Source: Prevotellaceae bacterium (GTDB lineage: Bacteria > Bacteroidota > Bacteroidia > Bacteroidales > Bacteroidaceae). From it: DNA of 34,618 bases. The first letter of the stretch is position 1; the number at the start of each line of letters is the position of its first letter. The position numbers were made by a program, and so were the translations under genes. Shown in pieces: positions 7,226 to 13,901 of the stretch. A model generated the notes under the pieces. The model saw only the letters and a program-made list of their open reading frames with translations, was not told the origin of the DNA and made no database searches. The DNA lies in contig JAGKTZ010000021.1 of NCBI GenBank assembly GCA_021153165.1, positions 1-34,618 on the forward strand. Direction: 5' to 3'.

Positions 7226-8699
7226 AAAATTCACAAAGCTACAAGGCAAAATGCACTTGGGAGGTATGATGCAATATGTATGCGTGGCGATGCTCTGTAT
7301 GGCATTGTCGGCATGCTTTGGCGGTGATCGTGCAATGATGAACGGCGGAGAAGTGACTGGTCAGCGATCGGCTGCTTTTACTGAGCCAGTGCCATTTGGT
7401 ATGGTGGAAGTGAAGCGTGGGTATCTAAAAATCGGTCTTGAAAATAATGATACGCTGTGGGGATTGGCGACTCCAACACGTGATATCTCGGTGGATGGAT
7501 TCTGGATGGATCAGACCGAGGTGACCAACTCTATGTATCGACAATTCGTAGAGTGGGTGCGTGACTCGATCATCCGCGAACGTTTGGCTGACCCTCAATA
7601 TGGTGGCGACGAGACATTCAAGATTGAGGTTGATCGCTATGGCGAACCCGTCACTCCCCACTTGAATTGGAATAAACCCATACCTTGGCGTAAACCCACC
7701 GAGGACCAAGAACGTGCGATACAAAGCGTGTATACAAAGCATCCTATCGATGGTACGGTGATGCTGGATGTGAAGCAATTGAACTACCGCTACGAAGTAT
7801 TTGACTACGAAAAGGCGGCACTGAGAAAGTATCGCCTGAACCCAAATGAGCGCAATCTGAATACCGACTTTGAAGTAGATCCAAATGAAGTGGTGATGAT
7901 TTCAAAGGATACGGCTTATATAGACGAAAATGGAGAGATTGTTCGCCAAACAATAGAACGTCCTCTGTCTTCGCTCTACGATTTTTTGAATACCTACATT
8001 GTACCCGTATATCCAGATACGACTTGCTGGGTGAATGACTTCCCCAATGCAAACAATGAGACGTATATGAAACTCTACTTCTCGTCTGCTACATACAATG
8101 ACTATCCTGTGGTAGGTGTGACTTGGGAACAGGCGGCTGCATTCTGCGCTTGGCGTACCGAGTATTTGCTTCGTGGCATGGGACCTCAAGCTCGCTATAT
8201 CCAGCGTTATCGCTTGCCGACAGAAATAGAATGGGAGTATGCTGCACGTGGTAAGGAGGGCAATCCCTATCCTTGGACAGGTGAAGAAGGCAAGAGTGAT
8301 AAGGGATGCTTCTTTGCAAACTTCAAGCCAGACAATGGTAATTACACCGAAGATGGCAACTTGATCACATCACGTGCTGGTATCTATGGTGCAAATTCAA
8401 ATGGCTTGTTTGATATGGCTGGCAACGTGGCAGAATGGACAAGCACAGTCTATACGGAGTCTGGTGTAGCGGCAATGGCGGATTTGAATCCAGAATTAAA
8501 GTATAACGCCGCAAAAGAAGATCCATATATCCTCAAGCGCAAGAGTGTGCGTGGTGGTTCGTGGAAAGATCCTATTTCATATATACGTTCGGCTTGGCGC
8601 ACTTGGGAGTACCAAAACCAACCTCGCTCATTTGTAGGTTTCCGTTGCGTGCGATCAAAGGCTGCAACAGTTAGCAATAATACAAGTAATAAAAAGTAA
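7206..8699 (+). CDS. gldK: T9SS ring lipoprotein GldK/PorK (FGE-like fold)
   Basis: A 497-residue protein from the ATG at 7206, overlapping the porP end by 20 nt; the internal ATG at 7251 is a possible start. Residues 24-37 form a lipoprotein signal ending MALSAC, with Cys37 as the lipidation site. The rest is a formylglycine-generating-enzyme-like domain: FWMDQTEVTNSMYRQF, RYRLPTEIEWEYAARG (about 334), GLFDMAGNVAEWT (about 400), RGGSW (about 448) and VGFRCVRS at the end. GldK/PorK and GldN/PorN form the large periplasmic ring of T9SS attached to the outer membrane. The FGE-like fold is used structurally and no enzyme role is known. The gap to gldL is 71 nt. Confidence 0.95.
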   Translation: MQKNTFEKFTKLQGKMHLGGMMQYVCVAMLCMALSACFGGDRAMMNGGEVTGQRSAAFTEPVPFGMVEVKRGYLKIGLENNDTLWGLATPTRDISVDGFWMDQTEVTNSMYRQFVEWVRDSIIRERLADPQYGGDETFKIEVDRYGEPVTPHLNWNKPIPWRKPTEDQERAIQSVYTKHPIDGTVMLDVKQLNYRYEVFDYEKAALRKYRLNPNERNLNTDFEVDPNEVVMISKDTAYIDENGEIVRQTIERPLSSLYDFLNTYIVPVYPDTTCWVNDFPNANNETYMKLYFSSATYNDYPVVGVTWEQAAAFCAWRTEYLLRGMGPQARYIQRYRLPTEIEWEYAARGKEGNPYPWTGEEGKSDKGCFFANFKPDNGNYTEDGNLITSRAGIYGANSNGLFDMAGNVAEWTSTVYTESGVAAMADLNPELKYNAAKEDPYILKRKSVRGGSWKDPISYIRSAWRTWEYQNQPRSFVGFRCVRSKAATVSNNTSNKK

Positions 8700-8770
8700 A
8701 TGGTGGCAGAGCGTTGCCTTATGCTCCATATATTATAGATAAGTCACAATAGGTAATCACAATATTGATT

Positions 8771-9865
8771 ATGGCAAGAAAGATAAATTTTATAGTAAGA
8801 CTCCAGCATTGGATGGATAGTGTTCCAGGACAAACTTTTTTGAACTATGCATACAGCTGGGGCGCTGCGATCGTAATCCTCGGTGCTTTGTTTAAGCTGA
8901 CTCACATCGAGGGTGGTAATATCATGCTTTTCATCGGTATGGGTACGGAAGTCGTGGTATTCTTCCTTTCTGCGTTCGATCGTCCTTTTGACAAGACAGA
9001 AATAGGCAAAGAGTTGCCAGCAGAAATCGAGACAGACGAAGAGATTGCCGAACAGTTGGATCGTGAAGAAGGCTACTATGACGACGAAGACGACGAAGGC
9101 GAAATGGATGAGGAAATGGCAGAAGAAAATATAGAAAAAGAAGAACAAGAAGACGTCGTCGGTGAGGAAGAACATATTGCTGAGCCGAGTCAAGGTGGCG
9201 CTCCAATTTCAGGTCCTGCAGTCGCTGCTACAGTCAATGTCGGTCTGCCTGTTCAGGGAGGTACTATTGTCGTAGGCGGAGCTCCTGTTGTGCAAAATGC
9301 TAACGTGGCTGATGTTGCACCTGCAGTTCAAACGACGCCTGCTGCAGCTACGACCAGTCCAGCCGTGGCACCATCTGCAGATGTAGAAAATCAGCAATTG
9401 GTAGAAGCTGCAATAACAGCAAATACTCCTGTGGGTGGACAGCCTTTTGAAGCTGAAGCACAACGCTTGGCACAGATTATACGTGTTGCCAACGATGAGT
9501 TGTTGCATAGAGCACAGGCTGTGCTTTCTCCTGAAATGGAAGCAGCTACTCAGACTTATATAGAAAAACTGAACACCCTTGCTGAAACCTTTGCTAAGGT
9601 GGACGAACAAAGTGCTAAGCTGGCTAAGGATAGTGAGGAAATGGAAAATCTCAATCGCACGCTCACGGGTATCAATAAGGTGTACGAACTCCATCTCCGA
9701 AGTATCAGTTTGCAAGTCGGCACTATTGATCAAATCAACGAGCAGACACACAAATTGGCTCAGCAAATCGAGGAACTCAATGGCGTCTATGGTCGCATGA
9801 TTCAGGCCCTCACAGTCAATATGCGTGGTGGTGCAGCGGTTGCTCCTGTTCAGGACGAGAAGTAA
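8771..9865 (+). CDS. gldL: T9SS motor protein GldL/PorL with long acidic and Ala/Val/Pro-rich insert
   Basis: A 364-residue protein from the ATG at 8771; the open frame extends to a TTG at 8765, which is not needed. Two membrane helices follow the short cytoplasmic N-terminus, at roughly residues 28-44 and 50-68. Glu60 in the second helix corresponds to the conserved membrane Glu of the GldL motor. GldL and GldM form the inner-membrane proton-driven complex that powers T9SS. After the helices comes a very acidic run (about residues 75-140, almost uninterrupted Asp/Glu), then an Ala/Val/Pro/Thr-rich stretch (about 145-220), and then a helical, coiled-coil-prone C-terminus (about 225-355). P. 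gingivalis PorL is, from memory, about 309 residues, so the extra length sits in the acidic and Ala/Val/Pro segments. The start and the first 70 residues are typical of the family. Confidence 0.95.
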   Translation: MARKINFIVRLQHWMDSVPGQTFLNYAYSWGAAIVILGALFKLTHIEGGNIMLFIGMGTEVVVFFLSAFDRPFDKTEIGKELPAEIETDEEIAEQLDREEGYYDDEDDEGEMDEEMAEENIEKEEQEDVVGEEEHIAEPSQGGAPISGPAVAATVNVGLPVQGGTIVVGGAPVVQNANVADVAPAVQTTPAAATTSPAVAPSADVENQQLVEAAITANTPVGGQPFEAEAQRLAQIIRVANDELLHRAQAVLSPEMEAATQTYIEKLNTLAETFAKVDEQSAKLAKDSEEMENLNRTLTGINKVYELHLRSISLQVGTIDQINEQTHKLAQQIEELNGVYGRMIQALTVNMRGGAAVAPVQDEK

Positions 9866-9976
9866 GAGGAATTGCTTTTTGAGCGACTTTCCTAATGATT
9901 GTTTATGCGAATGGTTCGTGTGAGGGCGATGCTCGTCTGAATACAATTTCCAATTCGTTAAAAAAATAAGATTATA

Positions 9977-11539
9977 ATGGCAGTAAAGAAAAATCCCCTT
10001 TCGCCGCGTCAGAAAATGATCAACTTGATGTATATCGTCTTGTTGGCCATGCTTGCGCTGAACGTGTCGAACGAAGTACTCAAGGGCTTCGATCTCGTGG
10101 GAGGCAGTTTGCGTCGTTCGACCGACAATGCGGTCGAAAAGAACAAAGTGCTGTATCAAAATATGGATGAGCATTACAAAGGAAACCCTGTCAAGACTCA
10201 AGAGTGGTATGACCGGGCTATGGTCGTCAAGGGTATGTCTGATTCGCTCTGCGCGTATGCTCAACAATTGTCCTTGGCAATAGCTCGCGAGGCTGATGGC
10301 TCAGACGGAGACCCTGAGAAAATAAAGAATAAGGAGGACCTTGAAGCCGCTGGGCATGTCATGTTGGCTCCGGCCAAGGGGCAAGGTCGACTTTTGTTCA
10401 ATCGTATCAACGATTATCGTAAGCGTATTCTGAAATATGTGGACGATCCCCGCGAAGCCGCCATTATCTCTTCTAATTTGAGCACGGACGTCCCAAATGG
10501 CGAAGAATATATCGGCAAGGTGTGGGAGCAATACATGTTTGAATCTATGCCAGCAATTGCAGCAGTCACAATGTTGACAAAATTGCAAAACGATGTGCGA
10601 GCTGCCGAGGGCGAGGTGATTCACTCATTGCTCTCTCATATTGATATGAAAGATATTCGTGTCAACGAGCTCAATGCTTATGTGCTACCAGAAAAGACCA
10701 CATTGTTTGCAGGTGACGAATTTCGTTCACGCATCTTTATGGCTGCTATTGATACGACTCAGCGCCCCACCATTTATGTGAATGGTCGTAAGATTTCGCC
10801 TGATGGTGATTACAACTTCAAGGTGGGTGGTCCTGGCGAATATAGCTTCTCGGGATACATTGAAATGGCAAATTCTGTTGGCGATTTGATCCGTCGCAAT
10901 TTTGAGCAGAAATATACCGTGATTAATCCTCCGCTTGCTCCAACTGGTGCTACTGTTGCAGCAGATCTTATGAATGTACTCTATGCAGGGTTTGACAACC
11001 CTGTCAGTGTCTCTGCTTCTGGCATCAAATCGGACAAGGTGTCGCTCTCAATGACTGGTGGAACGTTGAGGCAGACAGGAGCTGGCAAGTATATAGCACG
11101 CCCCAACGCCGTTGGACAAGATGTTACATTCACCGTGACTGGTATATTTGATGGCAAGACGCTCACTATGGGTACATTCACTTTCAAGGTGCGTAAGTTG
11201 CCCGATCCTACAGCTTTTGTTGTCGTGGGCAATGATCGTTTCCGTGGAGGTCGTCTGGGCAAGGGTGCAGCGATTGGATCATCTGGTATTGGTGCTGCTA
11301 TTGATGATGGACTTTTGGATATTCCATTCAAAGTGTTGAGTTTCGAGACCGTCTTCCACGATCGTATGGGTAACGCTCGTCCAGAAGCGTCAAACAGTTC
11401 AAATTTCACCGAAGCGCAGCGTAATTTGATGAGAGAAGTGCGCCCAGGTCAGCGTTTCTATATCACCCGAGTCAAGGTATTGGGACCTGATGGCATTCAG
11501 CGCAATTTGCCTTCTGCGATTGAAATAATTGTCAATTAG
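9977..11539 (+). CDS. gldM: T9SS motor protein GldM/PorM
   Basis: A 520-residue protein with the canonical GldM opening: MAVKKNPLSPRQKMINLMYIVLLAMLALNVSNEVLKGF, in which about residues 14-32 are the single membrane helix. The remainder is the large periplasmic region of four stacked domains that spans from the inner membrane to the PorK/N ring. Length is close to the usual value (about 515). It sits 111 nt after gldL and 139 nt before gldN, larger intercistronic gaps than elsewhere in the operon, and no promoter-like box stands out in either. Confidence 0.97.
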   Translation: MAVKKNPLSPRQKMINLMYIVLLAMLALNVSNEVLKGFDLVGGSLRRSTDNAVEKNKVLYQNMDEHYKGNPVKTQEWYDRAMVVKGMSDSLCAYAQQLSLAIAREADGSDGDPEKIKNKEDLEAAGHVMLAPAKGQGRLLFNRINDYRKRILKYVDDPREAAIISSNLSTDVPNGEEYIGKVWEQYMFESMPAIAAVTMLTKLQNDVRAAEGEVIHSLLSHIDMKDIRVNELNAYVLPEKTTLFAGDEFRSRIFMAAIDTTQRPTIYVNGRKISPDGDYNFKVGGPGEYSFSGYIEMANSVGDLIRRNFEQKYTVINPPLAPTGATVAADLMNVLYAGFDNPVSVSASGIKSDKVSLSMTGGTLRQTGAGKYIARPNAVGQDVTFTVTGIFDGKTLTMGTFTFKVRKLPDPTAFVVVGNDRFRGGRLGKGAAIGSSGIGAAIDDGLLDIPFKVLSFETVFHDRMGNARPEASNSSNFTEAQRNLMREVRPGQRFYITRVKVLGPDGIQRNLPSAIEIIVN

Positions 11540-11678
11540 TGCCTCAGAGTGTCAGGGACGTTTCGCTTATTTGAGTTCACTGTTTAGACAAGAGCGCCTT
11601 GGGGTGAAAAACCAAGTGAAAGAAGTCTTTTAGTTCACCATAGATCAGTAATCGTTTACAGCAAATCGTATTAAAGAT

Positions 11679-12818
11679 ATGAAATACATGCATCGTTTAT
11701 ATAGCAACTTAGAGTTACGCACTCTTGTGTGTTTGTTTCTGTTAGCGACAATGGGGCTGACAGCTGTAGCTCAGCCTCCCGCTCGTCGTAAAGCTGCAGT
11801 TGAGAATAAGTCTACCAAGAGCGTACGCACAGGGTCAGCCTATCGCGATTTTCCCGTAGGCCAAGCCATGCCACAAGATGTGCCCTGGCGTCGCGATATC
11901 TATCGTACGTTGGATTTGACTTTGGATGAAAATGCCATGCTCTATTATCCCATCGTTCCTCAGGATGGTTATGAGAGTTTGTTTACTTACATCTTCCACC
12001 TCTTGCTTCGAGGTGAAATAAAAGCCTATGACTACACCCTTGATGGTCTGGAAAATTTTAAGGAGAAGAATGTGGTCAAGGTGCGCGACTTGATGGATCG
12101 CTATCAGATCTTCTATGAAACAAATGGCGACAAGGTTCGTGTGAACGATGTCGATATCCCCTCGCATCAAGTGAAAGTCTATTTTATCAAAGAAAGCGAA
12201 TACTACGATCAGAATACTTCTACCTTTCGTAAGCGTGTCACAGCTTTGTGTCCAGTCTTGAAACGGGGTGATGATTTTGGTGGGTCAGAGTCGCAATATC
12301 CTATGTTTTGGGTAAAGTATGACGATTTGGCACCCTATCTCTGTAGTCTGGTTTTGATGGGATCTAACTATAACAATGCCTCAAAACTTTCTGCCGACGA
12401 TTACTTCACATTGGGACGTTACAAGGGCGCCATCTATCGCACCACCAATTTGCAAGACAAAATCTTGATCAACGACGCAGATGCAGACCCCGAAGCCGTG
12501 AAGCGCGAACAGCAACGCATCGACCGCGAGATCGTGGACTTCAAAGACCATATGTTTGGTCGTGACTCAGTGGCTATGGCAAAGGCAGCAGCCGAGCAGG
12601 CAAAGGCAGACAGCATCGCTGCTGCTGATGGCAAGGTGAAGAAAGACAAGGTGGCAAAGGCACCTACACGCCGCGCCGCTACCCCCAAGGCAACTACTGT
12701 CAAAGCAGAGAAGCCCAAGAAGCAGAAGTCTGCAAGCAAATCTAACGTCAGCAAGCCCAAGAGCAGTGCAAATCGCAGCAGCAATGGTACGTTGAGCGTA
12801 CGCCGTGAGCGCAGATAA
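11679..12818 (+). CDS. gldN: T9SS ring protein GldN/PorN with basic Lys/Ala-rich tail
   Basis: A 379-residue periplasmic protein with a signal peptide (about residues 1-31, ending TAVAQ). The GldN core includes RDFPVGQAMPQDVPWRRDIYRTLDL, RGEIKAYDYTLDG and YYDQNTSTFRKRVTALCP. It binds PorK to form the outer-membrane-associated ring. From about residue 300 the protein turns low-complexity and strongly basic (KKDKVAKAPTRR, KAEKPKKQK, RRERR), a tail of roughly 75 residues. GldN homologues have variable tails, so this may be tolerated; its role is not known. The operon ends 31 nt later at a strong terminator. Confidence 0.95.
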   Translation: MKYMHRLYSNLELRTLVCLFLLATMGLTAVAQPPARRKAAVENKSTKSVRTGSAYRDFPVGQAMPQDVPWRRDIYRTLDLTLDENAMLYYPIVPQDGYESLFTYIFHLLLRGEIKAYDYTLDGLENFKEKNVVKVRDLMDRYQIFYETNGDKVRVNDVDIPSHQVKVYFIKESEYYDQNTSTFRKRVTALCPVLKRGDDFGGSESQYPMFWVKYDDLAPYLCSLVLMGSNYNNASKLSADDYFTLGRYKGAIYRTTNLQDKILINDADADPEAVKREQQRIDREIVDFKDHMFGRDSVAMAKAAAEQAKADSIAAADGKVKKDKVAKAPTRRAATPKATTVKAEKPKKQKSASKSNVSKPKSSANRSSNGTLSVRRERR

Positions 12819-12848
12819 GAACATACCGTGATATGCATACAATATTCG

Positions 12849-12889
12849 GATGCGGAATGTCCCATTTGTGGACGTTCCGCATCTTTTTT
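12849..12889 (+). terminator. Intrinsic terminator of the por operon
   Basis: GATGCGGAATGTCC (from 12849) and GGACGTTCCGCATC (to 12883) pair over 14 positions with one mismatch and a 7-nt loop, followed by a run of T to 12889. It lies 31 nt after the gldN stop. Confidence 0.9.
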
Positions 12890-12944
12890 GTTTGCTTGCT
12901 AATTTCCAATATTTATCCCCAGAAAAAAAAGACTACGGATAATT

Positions 12945-13010
12945 TAAAAAAGGTCAAGGTTTTTTTGAAAAAGGTTAGACTTTTTTTCAACAAGGTATAA
13001 CCTTTTTTCT
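12945..13010. repeat. AT-rich hairpin-module cluster A
   Basis: Within 66 bp are three poly-A/poly-T flanked modules: AAAAAAGGTCAAGGTTTTTTT, then GAAAAAGGTTAGACTTTTTTTC (core 12967-12991), and AAGGTATAACCTTTTTTC. Close relatives occur at 25446-25512 and 31582-31695. Several modules can form short stems with T runs and so could stop transcription. It lies between the convergent gldN and upp genes. Confidence 0.6.
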
Positions 13011-13107
13011 ATTGCTGTTTTCCCACTATATTTTAGGCTATTTATCGCACATCGTTGTCAATGTCAGCGTGGGGCAAGGTGTCACACAAGTGGGGAGGAT
13101 AATAAGA

Positions 13108-13141
13108 AAGGGAATGCCCTCGCAGTGAAAGACATTCCCTT
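13108..13141 (-). terminator. Terminator of the parC-upp transcript
   Basis: AAGGGAATG (13108-13116) pairs perfectly with CATTCCCTT (13133-13141). On the minus strand it is followed by TCTTATTAT, a weak T tract. It lies about 60 nt after the upp stop. Confidence 0.65.
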
Positions 13142-13199
13142 GTATTTCGGCAGATCGCTATATGGTCTGCACTTGTATTTCATTAGTATAGCAAAAGCA

Positions 13200-13862
13200 T
13201 CAGATGCCTGATAGTTTTTCGCCAAAGGATAGGTCGCCAGCATCGCCCAAACCGGGTACGATATAGGCAGCGTCGTTCAGTTTGTCATCGACAGCAGCAA
13301 TCCACAACGTGACGTCGTCTGATGGGAATGCTTTAGCTAATCGCTCGATGCCCTCGGGGGCAGCGATCACACAGCAGATGTGCAGTTTCGCAGGCGTGCC
13401 GGCGCGGAGGAAGGCCTGGTAGGCCAGTTCCAAACTACCGCCTGTGGCAAGCATCGGGTCTACCATCAGGAAGGTGCAGCCGTCGAGTGTTGGTGCGGCT
13501 AAGTAGTCGAGTTTGATTTTCAATTCTTCCTTTGTGCCCTCTTCACGATAAGCTGCGACGAAGGCTGAGTCTGCACCATCGAAGACGTCGAGGAATCCCT
13601 CGTGAAAGGCGAGCCCTGCGCGGAGCACTGTGCCTACGACGATACGCTCGTCACTCAATTGTGTCTTCTTTTCACCAAGTGGTGTGGTGACTACTGCTGG
13701 AGCGTATGACAACTGCTTACTCAGTTCGTAAGCCATAGCATGAGCAATGCGTTCCAGATTGCGGCGAAATAGGGTGCGGTTCTTTTGGTAGTCTACGTCG
13801 CGCAATTGCGCCATATAGTGGTTGATGACAGAATTGCCAGCACCAAGGTCAATGACTTTCAT
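13200..13862 (-). CDS. upp: Uracil phosphoribosyltransferase
   Basis: A 220-residue enzyme that makes UMP from uracil and PRPP (pyrimidine salvage, cytoplasm). The PRPP-binding loop VDPMLATGGSLE is at about residues 134-145, TVLRAGLAFHEG at about 78-89, and the uracil-site segment AYIVPGLGDAGDLSFGEK is close to the C-terminus. Length is a little over the usual 208-210. It starts 39 nt after the stop of the topoisomerase gene, so the two are probably co-transcribed. Confidence 0.95.
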   Translation of the reverse strand: MKVIDLGAGNSVINHYMAQLRDVDYQKNRTLFRRNLERIAHAMAYELSKQLSYAPAVVTTPLGEKKTQLSDERIVVGTVLRAGLAFHEGFLDVFDGADSAFVAAYREEGTKEELKIKLDYLAAPTLDGCTFLMVDPMLATGGSLELAYQAFLRAGTPAKLHICCVIAAPEGIERLAKAFPSDDVTLWIAAVDDKLNDAAYIVPGLGDAGDLSFGEKLSGI

Positions 13863-13901
13863 AGGTAGTATTTTAGATTATTGGTTGAGCATGAATCGGG
13901 T

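Noticed and set aside
7206..8699. GldK considered as an active formylglycine-generating enzyme
   Set aside because: Although the fold is FGE-like, the lipobox and operon position identify it as the T9SS ring lipoprotein.
9209..10267. 352-aa minus-strand ORF
   Set aside because: Antisense to gldL and gldM, both of which are certain; the translation has no family features.
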